The notes under the pieces were generated by a model. The model was not told the DNA's origin. It saw nothing but the letters and a program-made list of their open reading frames with translations, and searched no databases. From Prorocentrum cordatum (lineage: Eukaryota > Sar > Dinophyceae > Prorocentrales > Prorocentraceae), in contig CAUYUJ010000857.1 of assembly GCA_963575745.1 (NCBI GenBank), positions 34,644-98,643 of the forward strand: 64,000 bases of DNA. The letters are read 5' to 3'. Shown one piece after another: positions 50,396-60,962 of the stretch (position 1 is the stretch's first letter; each line of letters opens with the position of its first letter). The translations under genes were made by a program, and so were the position numbers.

Positions 50396-50789
50396 AAGGC
50401 CGAACACCACCAGGGAGGACTGCCGCTGCTGCCCCGACAGCGGCCGTCCTCCGACACGGTGACTGATCAGCAATGAAGGGACCTTCAGCCTTTTGGGAAC
50501 CGACCTCAGTAAGATTTTTTTGTTTTTTGTTTTATATATATATATATATTGTTTTGTTGCTGTTGTTTTTTTTCTCTCTGTAGATCCAGGCAAATCTACT
50601 TGTATGGCGTTCGCCCCCGCCCCCCCCCCTCCCCCCCCTTCCCTTCTCCTCCCTCGCCCCTCTTCCACCGAATGCGAGCGTGCAGGTGCCTTTCGACTTG
50701 CGTGACTCCCGCACGTCAGGTTGTTTTCGGCTTGCTTCAGGCTCCGCCCCCTCCGTCCATGCAAGTAAACCTGCCCAAGTCTAACAAAC

Positions 50790-50925
50790 GGGCTCTTTTG
50801 AGGCCAAAAACATGGAGGATAAGGGGGTCTGTTCTGCAGACGTGTCGAGCCAGGTCGCCCAGAACCCGTTTCCCTAATGCACAGACGGGGACCTCAGTGG
50901 GGCTTCGTCTTCACTATGCTATTAG
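50790..50925 (-). ncRNA. tRNA-like dispersed repeat SR7, copy b
   Basis: On the minus strand it shares CTGAGGTCCCCGTCTGTGCA and AGACCCCCTTATCC with 31575-31690. The box B position reads TGGCTCGACACG, diverged from the consensus. Confidence 0.4.
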
Positions 50926-51086
50926 GGTTAGGAGGGTTCTTTCATCCTCGATGAGCGTAACCGCAGAGAAGCCCCCGCAAACAGTCCAGCGCCATCTCGG
51001 TGCGATGGGGTGCCCGAGGCCCGCTGGCTCTCCTCGAGGGTCCCCAGCGGGATGTCGGACGGCCGCGGCCCCTGCGCCAGTGTTTC

Positions 51087-51170
51087 GGCGCCCCCTCCTC
51101 CTCCTCCTCCTTTTCCTCCCCCTCCTCCTCCTCCGCCTCCTCCTCCTCCTCCCTCCCCTCCACCACTTGA
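51087..51170. repeat. (CTC)n triplet array
   Basis: A CTC run with TTT and CGC interruptions. Confidence 0.9.
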
Positions 51171-51271
51171 GAACCGACGGAGATAGGATTTTCCTGAAAC
51201 TGTTTCAAAAGATTACCGCCCCATCTCTTACACGGGCCAGAGAGGGAGTGGCGGGCAGGCATGGAAGATAT

Positions 51272-52080
51272 ATGATAGCGATCGTATGGCATCCGATAGG
51301 TGCATTGATGAAGCTGGTATGTTTCAACTCATTGGCGGCGAGTACCGCGCACAGGCTGGAAGAGATTTGCAGTGCACTACGAGAGTGGGAGGTGATTGCG
51401 CTGACAGGGACGCATCCGTGGGCCGGGCCAGGGCAGATGAAGACAACGAATCATAAACACCATGTGGCGCTGCAGTGTGGAGCAAAGAAGGGGCAATGTA
51501 TTACTAAGGCATGCGGAACGACGTTCTTGGTGCCCAGCGAGATGATGAAGGACAACGTTTTCCGTGCACAGTACACGCCACCAGCGCAACTGCAAGGAAG
51601 AGCAGCGGGGGTGAGACTGCGTACGAGAGCTTACGACGTCACAATATTCGCCACGCGTTTGCCACCAGAAAAAGGGTACACAGACAGTGGGATAATCTCA
51701 GTGGAAATTATGAAGTGGGTGGAAGAAAAGTGTGGCGACACAGGCGGCAGATCTACTATTATAGTGGGGGGACATCAACAGTCAACTGGGAATGCGCTGA
51801 GCGGACAACAGGGACTTGGTGGTACGCAAACGCAGTTCGATCAAATCTGCGGCGGCATTGGGGCCAACGGCTACAGAGGTGGAGAACGACAACGGTGCAG
51901 CTTTCAGTGAGTCTTGTGCCCGCAGCCTTTTATCAGTAGTCACCACCTTCTTCGATGGTGGACCAACTTACTACTGCGTCAAAGACGGCAAGATACGGAC
52001 GAGCAAGATCGATTAAATAGTGATACCGGCGGGAGCCTTACCACGCGTCCGAAGATGCGCTGCGTTGAGAGGAGTAGCTA
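51272..52080 (+). pseudogene. apurinic-type endonuclease domain of a LINE, frame-shifted
   Basis: From the ATG at 51272 about 200 residues read like the N-terminal exonuclease-endonuclease-phosphatase fold of LINEs: LVCFNSLAASTAHRLEEICS, EWEVIALTGTHPWAG, AYDVTIFATRLPPEKG, RSTIIVGGHQQSTG. A frameshift near 51860-51890 moves the continuation to another frame (FSESCARSLLSVVTTFFDGG, PTYYCVKDGKIRTSKID). A TAA at about 52014 is then followed by IVIPAGALPRVRRC. Expected metal-site residues are replaced: TGT where an E is usual, VGGHQQ where GDFN is usual. The domain would nick target DNA in a live element. This copy is dead. Confidence 0.6.
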
Positions 52081-53476
52081 ACACAACTACAGAAAAGCAT
52101 AGCGAGAGGACATCGAGACCATATCCCCTGGCGCATCGACATCGGATTTGATCACCAATTTCAGTTTTCTAGCAAGCACAGACAGCAACGGGCAGACACA
52201 TACGTGGACCGCAACATGCTGATGGAGCGCCTGAGGAAAAGACGTATTAGAGCGGAATTCTTGGGTGCTTTCGATAACCACCTGAAGACTATTAGGCCGC
52301 AGCCAGGAGAAGCATCCGCGAGGTCATCCCGGAGTGCGATCCAGGCGGATGCTGCTGGGCCTCCAGGAGACGCATTGGCGAGGTCATCTCGGAGTGCGTG
52401 TGTGTGTGTGTGTGTGTCAGTAGGAGTCTGCCGAGCTCCCAGGAAGAGAATTGGCGAGGTTAGCTCGGAGTGCAAACCCTGAAGAGCGAACGGCAGAGGC
52501 ATAATGCAAAGAGCTTCAGGGCCGACCCACAGCAGATCAGACGTGGAAGACATGGGGCGACGCAGGCAGGATAGCAATGCAAGAAAGAGTCCGTGTCGAG
52601 AAGAAACAGGAAGACACGGGGGCGTCGGCGTTCTAGTTTCTGAAGCATGCCTTTCCGGCAGACAAAGATGAAGTTGGGAGAGGACATGATGGGGCCAGGT
52701 TCGCAGGAAACATTTGAGGATATCAAGGAGGGGCCAAAGCAGACGCAAAATGCGTTGCGGAAACACGCGCCATATCTGGATGTCGAAAAGGAGAAAAGGC
52801 CGGCAGAGGAGACATGGAGGGCGTGCGAAAACAACAATTTCAGCGAGATGCACGGGCTCAAGGTAGAATATGAGAGGAATGGAAGAGGCCCATGAAACAG
52901 GCATTACTTCTAAGCGCAGACTTGGTGGGGCACATATGAATTACTAAGAGAATTGGGAAAGCATCGTCGCGATGGGGGGCCGGCAGCAGAGCTGATGGAC
53001 CTAGAAGGGCACGAGAAGGAGCATGGCGAGATGATCGCCGTAAAAATGCCGCTACCATGGGCGAGGATCTGAGGGCTCACTTAGAGAGGGACAGAAAGGG
53101 GCATGCAGACATGCCGCAGAAAAAAGCGGCGAAGAGGAGAGCTTCCCCCCCGCGGGGTGGGTGGGGGGGGCGCCAGTGGAATATGATTGGGTGACTCTGG
53201 ACCCCGCGGCCCACCGAAGGGCCCCGAGCAATTGAACAAGAAGCTGGGTAAGCGGAAGACGCGAGCGGCGGAGCTACGCGAGGACGAGGGGGACCTGGGC
53301 AAGCACAGCTCACTCAACAAGTGCAGGGTGGGAAGGGCGATTCGCCAGAAGAGGGGGTGGAAAACAAGGAATGCGCTGGGCAGGGCGGAGAGAGCCGACG
53401 ATGGAGAAGCGACGAGGGCGGATTAGGAAAACACCACTAGGGGAGATGCGAGAAAGTTGGGCCGGGGTCGACGACG
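52081..53476. other. decayed LINE interior, no confident gene
   Basis: Patches of coding texture occur (52640-52895; 53187-53426, charged and lysine/arginine-rich) without domains. Three copies of a GAGGTNATCTCGGAGTGC-like motif lie at about 52318, 52382 and 52455. Confidence 0.4.
52312..52478 (+). repeat. three copies of the GAGGTNATCTCGGAGTGC motif
   Basis: Copies near 52316-52336 (GAGGTCATCCCGGAGTGC), 52379-52400 (GAGGTCATCTCGGAGTGC, followed by a short (GT)n) and 52454-52473 (GAGGTTAGCTCGGAGTGC). Further copies occur near 54211, 54249, 56573, 57231, 58845 and 58903, all on the plus strand. Confidence 0.7.
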
Positions 53477-55565
53477 ATGGAAGCATACGAGAGTTTTGAG
53501 CGCAGGAACAAGCTGGGCGACATCCTCGTTAAGTGTCGCCAGTCTCAAGCAACGCCGCTGGGCCGGCACAGATCGATGTCATTCTCTGCAGAGAAAGGCA
53601 GTGACACGCAGGGGGTTGGAGGGAAAAGAGTCATGCGTGCTTATTGCCCTATGGGAATGGCTTCCCGCGCGGGGATTCACTGCAGAGGAAAATCCCCCAA
53701 ATGCCCATGCTGGGCACAGGGGGGGCTGCGAAATATGTCAAGGGGGGCCGCGATTGCATGCGTCGAGGCCGCGCAGTGGAGAACGAGACAAGCAGGGGCA
53801 AGTACCGCCGCCAATAATTATGACCGCGCCAGCGCCTTCGCGAGCACAAAACCAAATCTCGTGCTGGCATCCGTTTTCGCAACATCCAAGGAGGGGGACT
53901 TGCTTTGCGCCGTCGAAGCCATCAACGATGCATCGACGAGTATGGCATGCGCCGATGACTGGCTACACGCGCTGACTGCGCAGGGGGCGCGCGTAGGTCA
54001 TGCGATGTGCCCGCGGGAATTCAGTGATACTTGCGACTTGCGCGTGGGGCAATGGCGCCGGGGGGGGGGCGAGGCGCGGGCGGCGCGTGACGCGTTGGGC
54101 CCCGTGACAGGCCCGGCGCGCGACCCCTCGCTCAACGCGGTCATGGGCGACGTCGCCAAGATCCACGCGGTGGTTCAGCCGGGCCCGCCCGCCCAGGTGA
54201 CGGGAGTTAGCGAGGAGATCTCGGAGCACCAGTCAGCTTGTGGGGAAAGCGAGGTCATCTCGGCTCGTCCAGGAGTGCCCGCTGGGAGGGATGGTGGGCC
54301 ACTGTTCCAGGCGAGAAGGATAGCGGAGCAGATCGACGCTACCACGGAGAGACTGGAGCGCAAGCTGGCGAAGGTAGGTTGGAGCCTGAACCCAGCCAAA
54401 ACCAACCGCTTGATTTTCCTTCGAGGCCCATTGCGAGACGGGATCACGCGAGAGCTGCAAAGGGAAAAGAAGCTCATGGGCACGCCGATGAGGGAGATGC
54501 GAGTACTGGACCCCCGCCCACCTGGGGATCAGGGCTACGCGGGAGAGATCAGGAGGATATGTGAGGCTATGCAGATAACCTACAGGCAATGCGGCTGCTT
54601 CTGGTCGTCACATACCACCGACAAAATAAAGAAGAAGATGCTCCAGGCGTCTGTATCAGGGGCGGCCCTTAGTGGGCCGATGGCGCTCGCGTTAGAGGGC
54701 CGCCGCCTCGGCGCGCTGGCCTGTAGAATGGCCGGAGGCAGAATGAGTTGGACTCGAGAGGAGTGTGCGACCAGGTGCTACGCCAACAAAGAGGTCTTCA
54801 AAACATGGGGGATGCCGCGCTGTGCCGCAGCGCTGAGGATACGCAGACTACGATGGTCCAGGCAATGGGCGAAGCATTCAGAGGATTTCGGCAGTGCACG
54901 TGCAGCAGCGTTTGGAACGTCGAGTGTGGAATGCCTCTGCGAAGCCAGGGGATTGAAGACATTGGTGGGCTTGCCAGACGTCCACACCTTGGGCAAAGCA
55001 GGTGGTCTGGGATCTTCAGGCGCTGGCAGAGGTCAGCGAGGGCGTGGCAGGCTGGTGCCCGCAGAGGCGCTCAGATATCTCATTGCCTCAGAAGGGCACG
55101 ATGGATTGGAAAGCGTGGGTTGGAACAGACCCCAGCACAATGCGAAGCGCAGGGCGCACCTGGGATACCACATTATTAGAAATCGTGGTGGGAGAAGAGT
55201 TGTTCGCTCAGTATTGGCGCGACTGGGCGGCGGGGGGAGAGGGGCAGGCGCGCGGGGCAACATTCGCTGCGGCGGCGGCGTTGGCAGCGCGCAGGAGAGT
55301 GGATCACAGTTGTCTTCCACCCAGCCTAGTGGTAACAAGGCAATGCCCCTGCTGCCTGCGTTCGTTCGTGGCAGAAAACGCGACCGACCGTGTCGTGGGG
55401 GTCGCGGAGAGTCACCGGATTTGCTGCAACAGCAAAAGTTGTTGGAATCATCTTGTCCAAGAGCCTCCTTCCCCGGGTCGCGCCCTCCGTGGCGTTCGGG
55501 ACCCCGTCGATTTTGCAGGTGCGCGCGCGCTGCCGCCATCCTGCCCCGCAGTGCGTGAAAAATAG
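53477..55565 (+). pseudogene. C-terminal part of a LINE reverse transcriptase and its Cys-rich end
   Basis: The long frame from 53477 has CADDWLHAL (about 53950) at a possible motif C and, after unrelated sequence, ATTERLERKLAKVGWSLNPA then KTNRLIFLRGPL (about 54335-54430), which reads as the RT thumb. Then QITYRQCGCFW, RLGALACRMAGGRMSW and RCAAALRIRRLRWSRQWAKH, of the post-RT type. Near 54990 the reading moves to another frame (55002-55565) ending in TRQCPCCLRSF and SHRICCNSK, a Cys/His cluster typical of LINE C-termini. About 54000-54330 looks like an insertion and carries two GAGGT-type motifs. With the endonuclease remnant at 51272 it probably forms one LINE. Assignment to a clade is not possible. 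Confidence 0.5.
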
Positions 55566-55869
55566 CGGTTGCACCGCGGAGACTGCCCCCGCCCAGTAGG
55601 GGGGCAGGCGCGGAGATGGAAGGGGGGCCGATGCATTGCGAGGGCGGCGAGGGCAACGGCAAGGGCCAGCGGGCAACGTGGGGGGCCATCGCCGAGGCGG
55701 CAGGAAGCGCGCCCGCGGCCGCGGCCGAAGCCGCGGGATGGGGGCGGCAGGGGGCGGGGGGGGGGCGCGGGAAAAGGGGCCGCAGACCCCCCCGCCAGCA
55801 GCCGCGGGCAGCGGGGGGATTGCGAGGATATCGACCTCAGAGCGCATCAACAGACACCAGCGATTGGCC

Positions 55870-56673
55870 TTCCGCTCAGCGGCGGAGATGGGGGAGATGA
55901 ACCACATGGCCTCAGACTTCTTTCTCATGCCAGTCAGCAGCTTGGCGCTTCGGAAGTCGCTGGCAGCGGGGCAACACAACGGGGGCCAGGTCAGGGATAG
56001 AGGCAAGGGGCGCATGCTGGGGCCGCCAGGCGTTCGCGCGGGGACGGCGCTGATGGAGGGCATCCAGGAGTTTGTGTCGTATTGGCAGGCAGGAGACCCT
56101 ACCGCGGTGGCGGCGTCGATAGATCGGGCGATGGACGCGCTGAGCGACATGCTGCAGATGGTGGTCAGCAACAGCGAGCGCAGCCATACCATGGTCACAG
56201 AGACGATCAACATGCGCAAGGCCCGCGAGAGCAACAGGGCCCGCAACAGCAAGAACAGGAACCCGAACGAGGGCGAGCAGCAGCGAAAGGAGGAGGGCTC
56301 ACGCAGTATCCAGATCGGAATCAGCGAGGCGCCCAATTTCAGGGCAGTGCTTCCGAGGGGCACGAAAGAAGAGACCATGGCGAAGCTGGGCCTGTTCTCG
56401 GGGCACAGCTTGAGGATGGCATTGGGGATGGTGATCGTCTTCGCGGGCGGCAAGAAGTCCCAGTCGGCGGCGCCCAAGTCGGAGCAGGGGGGGGGGGGCG
56501 GTGGAACGGGGGCTTCAGCGTCGGGGCCGCTGAGCAAGGGGGGGGGGGGGGGGGGGGGTTGCATTGGCGAGGTGTTCTCCGAGTGCAAAAACCCCGGGGC
56601 AGAGTGCCAGACCGCGGCTGTCGCGGACGAGCACCTTCACCGCGCCTCCGGCGGCGTCTGCGTCGAGTCCTGA
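55870..56673 (+). CDS. unrecognised coding-like ORF
   Basis: The frame is open from 55636; 55888 is a plausible ATG (MGEMNHMASDFFLMPVSSLA). About 200 residues have convincing protein texture: LMEGIQEFVSYWQAGDPTAV, SIDRAMDALSDMLQMVVSNS, NMRKARESNRARNSKNRNPN, PNFRAVLPRGTKEETMAKLG and LGMVIVFAGGKK. It then enters glycine/G-run sequence and one GAGGTNNTCTCCGAGTGC motif at 56573-56592. I do not recognise a family. The basic, asparagine-rich middle could bind nucleic acid. If the motif marks an intron start, the coding part would end at about 56577 and continue downstream. Confidence 0.4.
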   Translation, partial: FRSAAEMGEMNHMASDFFLMPVSSLALRKSLAAGQHNGGQVRDRGKGRMLGPPGVRAGTALMEGIQEFVSYWQAGDPTAVAASIDRAMDALSDMLQMVVSNSERSHTMVTETINMRKARESNRARNSKNRNPNEGEQQRKEEGSRSIQIGISEAPNFRAVLPRGTKEETMAKLGLFSGHSLRMALGMVIVFAGGKKSQSAAPKSEQGGGGGGTGASASGPLSKGGGGGGGCIGEVFSECKNPGAECQTAAVADEHLHRASGGVCVES

Positions 56674-56789
56674 GGGGGCCACCCTAGAGCGGCGCGCTCC
56701 AGGGTTGTCGGGCGTCGCAGGAGCGCCCGGCAGCAGACGGGCGAAGGGGGGGGGGGTATCTATTAGATGACGAGAGGACAGCGGAGTCA

Positions 56790-57240
56790 ATCCGCATGGA
56801 CGTTGAACGCCTCGCAGAACTTGGACGTGTTGCCCCAGATGGTAGGATAAACGAACTGGCCCTCAGTTTCGAGCTCAACGGGAAGCGACGTTGCAGAGAA
56901 ACGCTTTGGGAAGAGGCCCCCCCCCTGGCAACAGCCAGCCCCCTGTCCCTGTCAGTGGCCGACATCGTCATTTCGGGCGACGCGATTTCTATTTCCTTCC
57001 CCATGCTCCATTACAGGTGCGGAGAGACGGTGGGCGGGGTATTCTGCATACAGCACAACGTGCGCACAATGTAGAGATGGGTTGTAGACAATGGGGGCGA
57101 TGGGGGCATAATGCCAAACACCGCGTGGCATTCGGGGCAGATGGGACATGCGCCACAACCTCTGTCAATCATCTTCGGCCCCCGCAGCAAATCTGGCTCG
57201 GCGACGGCCCAAGTGCGCAGCGGTGCGCACTAGCGGGGTA
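56790..57240. other. weakly coding-like segment between two GAGGT-type motifs
   Basis: The frame 56796-57074 reads LAELGRVAPDGRINELALSF and SVADIVISGDAISISFPMLH, with some protein texture. The motif CGGGGTAATCTCGGAGTGC stands at about 57230-57250. It may be an intron of the flanking coding-like region or part of an element. Confidence 0.3.
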
Positions 57241-57249
57241 ATCTCGGAG

Positions 57250-58830
57250 TGCGAGACGCTGGGGGCTGCCCGTGGCCTTCGCTGGCAGCGGGCAGCCATG
57301 GCCATGAGGGCGCTGCAACAAGGGGTTCGGGCATTTCAAGATGATCGAGAGCCCCAGGGGGCACGCCAAGAATGCGCCTGGACATGCAAATTGATCAAGG
57401 AGACAAGGGGAGTCAATGGAAGAGGGCGCGCATCGACTGGGGGCCGGAGCTGAGGCAGGAGGGGTGGATCACGTGGTGCGGCGAGGAAAAGATGGGACAT
57501 GGAGGAGAGCAGTACATTGCGAGAGAGCAAGTCCGCCGATAACAAAAGAGGAAAGCAACGGGAGCCGCATGGGCAGCCCAGTCCCTGGGGCAGATCCAAG
57601 CGGCGAAAGCGCTCATTGAGGCAGAGGAAGGACTAAATAACAAGTCTCGCAATCTGAGGAGCAAGATGGCCATGGAGAGGCCCAAGGAGATGTCACAAGT
57701 TGCTGGGGGGCATCAAAATGAATGGAGGCATCTTCGCATCCTTCAGCACAGCGGGGGAGTGCGCGGGCGGGGCCCAGCGGTGCTCCGGAGCGACGCCCTG
57801 CTGAACAAGCACGTGGCCAGGGAGGTTAAAGATGAAGAAGCGCTGGGGGCCGCCGAGAAGGAGCTGGAGGAGAAAAAAGAAGGAGATGCACGAGATGGGA
57901 GACTACAAGACGGCAAAGAACATCGGGGAGCAACAGGCAGCGTACCTTACGGCGTCGGATGGCGCTGGACTTCGCGGACAAGTGGAGCGACAACCTGCAG
58001 GTGCTCAGCGCGTGCAGGGGGAGCGCGGGATGGGGCAAGAAGAAGGGCGTAGCCTGCTCGTGCGGATTTGCGTTCCCTAACGAGCTGCGGCGGCAAGGCC
58101 GCCGGCGCAATTCCAGGGGGCCCTGGTGGATTTCCCGGCGCAAGTCGACTAGGCGCAGCTCGCGAAGGCGCAGGAGAAACGTCCAGAAGACGTGCTCGTG
58201 AAAGAGTGGGCGGGCAAAATGAAGAACGCCCTCGGCGAGGACAGCGAGAAGTGGCCAGACATCGGGTGCAAGTCCGTCTTCCAACCGTTCAGGGAGGGGC
58301 CTTCAATAGTGGTGGAGCCCAAGGTGGGGGAAAAGTGGGAAGCGCTTGCAGCAGTAAGGCTGCCGCCGAAGCTGGGCGACGCCATCGAGGATAACCGCTG
58401 CAAGTTCTACGACGCCGCCCAGGAGATGAGCCCAGAGGAGCTCCTCGAGCTGATCCCACTGGCCTGCCCGATGACGCGCAATGTCGAAGGGTGCCATTTC
58501 GTCGCGAGGTGCCCAGTGGACGCGTGGGACAGAGCTGGTAGGAGGGCCTTCGCTGTGCAAAGCCGGTGTGAGATGGCGCTGAAGATAGCGAGGAATGACG
58601 AGGATAACCGCTGCAGCGTCATGAAGGTTGCCTTGGGGGGGCTGAGCAACGAGGGCAATCTCGACCCAGAGGAGGCGGACAAAAAGGTTAGAAAAGCGCC
58701 GGGAGCTAGGGGGCAGCACGCAGACCCCGCTGGGCGGTGCCGAGATCTTCGGGAGGTGCGCCAAGCCGGAGGAGGCGGCCAGCTCCAGCGGCCGCAAGTG
58801 AGAGGGCTCACTGGAGCTCACTGACAACGT
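57250..58830 (+). pseudogene. unrecognised coding-like region in several frames
   Basis: Protein texture persists but the frame changes. Segments include ARGLRWQRAAMAMRALQQGV (57270), ATGAAWAAQSLGQIQAAKAL then IEAEEGLNNKSRNLRSKMAM (57555-57675, preceded by a TAA), EMHEMGDYKTAKNIGEQQAA (57885) and MALDFADKWSDNLQVLSACR (57959). Best is 58150-58700: AQEKRPEDVLVKEWAGKMKN, CKSVFQPFREGPSIVVEPKV, MSPEELLELIPLACP, CHFVARCPVDAWDRAGRRAF, KIARNDEDNRCSVMKVALGG. A TAG near 58149 interrupts it. I know no family. Introns bounded by the recurring motif, or a decayed element ORF1, would both explain it. Confidence 0.35.
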
Positions 58831-58840
58831 CAAGAGGTGC

Positions 58841-58925
58841 ATTGGCGAGGTTATCTCGGAATGCGACTCTAGGCAGGCAGGCGGACTCAGCGGGGCCATC
58901 GCTAGCGGGGCAATCTCGGCTTGAG
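58841..58925 (+). repeat. two copies of the GAGGTNATCTCGGAGTGC motif
   Basis: GCGAGGTTATCTCGGAATGC near 58845 and GCGGGGCAATCTCGGCTTGA near 58902, in the same orientation as the upstream copies. Confidence 0.6.
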
Positions 58926-59210
58926 CACCTTGAAAACAGAGCTCGCGCAGACAGCGTCTTGGGAAGTGTTTTGTTTGGAGCGCAGACAGGTACACTACTG
59001 CAGGGAGGAATGGGGAACAAGGTAGTAACCGCGAAGGCCACCAGAGCGCATCCACGAGGGCCTCGCCTCCAACGTGCCGTGACCACCAGGATGCTCTTCC
59101 TTACCTACGCATCGAGGGGGAACAGTAGGATACTGCAGCAGGGTATGAGGGTACAGTTGCGACAATCATGGGGCAACTCTCGTTCACTACGTTCTGAAAG
59201 AGAAGTGAGC

Positions 59211-59258
<48 letters not shown>

Positions 59259-59938
59259 GAGAGAGCAGGATTGAGTCGGATAAGTAGGCCCTTCAGCAGA
59301 AGTTTGGACAACAGGGGCCTCCTGATTCTCCTCCCCTTTTCCTTTCCCCCCTAGCTTGGGGGCCCTGCTCGCCCAGCGCGTCCCCATCACAGGGCACGTG
59401 AGAGGGCCAGCAGCTGCTCCCCCCGCACTGACCCGCAGGGACTCGTACTCACAAGGTAGCGAGCCTCTCTCACGGTGCCACCTCGGAGCTCACCCCTCGC
59501 AGCTTCGGGATATACCCCCTGCCGACCTTGTGAGAAGTCAGGGGCTGTTGCGCAACCGCAGCGCAGGGGATTTAGCAGACGCGCGCAAGGCACCAATCTA
59601 GGTGTGTTGACGATAGCCCCCTTTACGCGGGTGTCCTGTCCTGTCCTGTCTTCCTCCTCCTCCTCTTCCCCCTGGGCGCCCGCGAGGTGTGCTCGACTAC
59701 GCGTAAGAGTGACCCTTCGCCAGAGTGGTGGTTCTTTGGTGCGGGCTGACCGGGGGCCCCCCCGATCGTGGAGCGCGAGGCGATAGCGGCTATTCGCGCG
59801 CTTGGGTCTTGCCATTTGCGCCCTCGTAAGCCGCGCACTCCAGGTCATTCTTGCTTTGGGTCACTCTCGCGTGCAGCCACTGTGCGTGGGGAGTGGCGGG
59901 GCCCCGTGGTGCACGGGCTCGTCGCCGCCCCCTTGCAT
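58926..59938. other. no recognisable gene; short (GA)n at 59211-59268
   Basis: A GAGAGA tract lies near 59211-59268. Sequences at 59345-59600 and 59640-59860 have mixed frames without a domain. Confidence 0.4.
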
Positions 59939-60062
59939 GTACAGTCGAGGCCGATTAGTGCGTCGACACAGCCAAATCAAAAAATTCGCGACCCATGCCT
60001 TTCACATTCCTATGATAATCTGGCCTGCGGAAGGGTCTTGTGTCCTCAAGGGCGTTCGCGGT
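59939..60062 (+). repeat. dispersed repeat SR4, copy b
   Basis: It matches 8283-8430: TACAGTCGAGGCCGATTAGT, CGACCCATGCCTTTCACATT, GGTCTTGTGTCCTC. Confidence 0.6.
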
Positions 60063-60156
60063 TCGGACGCTTCGGCTGCGTCGCAGTCGGTCGGATTGGG
60101 TCGGCTCGGTTCGGTCGTTTTTTTCAGTGTCCGCCGCGTCGCTGCGCCCACTTTTA

Positions 60157-60360
60157 GGTATCCCATATGAGGTCCAAGTTGATGGGGTCGGAGGGTCGTT
60201 CCACATCGACGGTGCAACGGCGATGCGGCTCGATGTGGTGGCGGAACTTCTCCAACCCGACGTCGCCGATGCATCGCCGTCGTCGCCGACGCATCGACGA
60301 TGCATCGGCGATGCGGCGAGATCCTCCGACCCCATTTATTCCGACCCCATTTGGGAGGCC
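60157..60360 (+). repeat. palindromic element M4, copy a (about 204 bp)
   Basis: Left GATGGGGTCGGAGGGTCG; right CCTCCGACCCCATTTATTCC with CCCCATTTGGGAGGCC. The interior is filled with CGATGCATCG-type words. The copy at 63052-63288 has better-preserved arms. Confidence 0.7.
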
Positions 60361-60463
60361 CCACCACTTGCATGTAAGAAGGCGTGGGTAATACCGGGCG
60401 GGGGCCGTCATGCAGTAGCGAGCCTGGCGATGATCGAAAAAGGGAAGCTACGTATGCATAATT

Positions 60464-60588
60464 TGTCGGAGCTCCGCGCGGAGTTTTTCGATCGGCGTTG
60501 GCCACCCCTAGCGGCGCTTCCAGCGCCGCCTGGAGGGCGGGGGGGTCCAGAAAAGATCCAGGAATTCCGCGCGGAGCTCTGAATGTGT
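60464..60588 (+). repeat. palindromic element M3, copy c
   Basis: Left TTGTCGGAGCTCCGCGCGGA; right CCGCGCGGAGCTCTGAA. The centre has GGCGCTTCCAGCGCC. Confidence 0.7.
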
Positions 60589-60903
60589 TACAGTTACAGT
60601 GGGGGCCCATGCCAAGAAACACCCTGCTTGCCACCAGGGTGCCCTGGGTTTCTTGGATGTCGATGGTTTCGTTATGGAAGGCGTGACGCTCCCACCAAAC
60701 ATCGAGGGACGCCCTGGGGTCTCATCGTTGGGTTTCTTATGTAGGGTTTCTTGTGGTCGGGCCTCCGCTGTATATTTATGCAGCGCTTCTTCCCCCACAT
60801 GATAACAGCACTAGGATTCCAGACCTGCTCGTGAGCGTCCGTCGTCGTTGGGTTTTCCCTTTGTCGTAGGTCGTGTTTTCTCAATCGCCATCCTCCCCTA
60901 CCC
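60589..60903. other. no gene; dispersed-repeat piece shared with 48240-48420
   Basis: CACCCTGCTTGCCACCAGGG and the following GGGTTTCTTGGATGTCGATG match the reverse complement of about 48300-48415. Confidence 0.45.
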
Positions 60904-60962
60904 TTGGAGGAGGAGGAAGAGGAGGAGGAGGAGGAGGAGGAGGAGGAGGAGGAGGAGGAGAC
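60904..60962. repeat. (GGA)n triplet array
   Basis: A short GGA run with two AGA units. Confidence 0.95.

Larger units (their letters stand above)
50396..51271. other. no gene; T-run, (TA)n, SR7 copy and a CTC array
   Basis: It contains a (TA)9 stretch near 50533, T-runs near 50515 and 50565, SR7 copy b, and a CTC array at 51087-51170. The open frame running through is not coding until about 51272. Confidence 0.5.

Noticed and set aside
49329-50764. Frames of 287-377 residues rich in Gly, Arg, Glu, Pro, Ser or Leu
   Set aside because: They come from the (GGA)n array at 49951-50395; no domain is seen outside the repeat.
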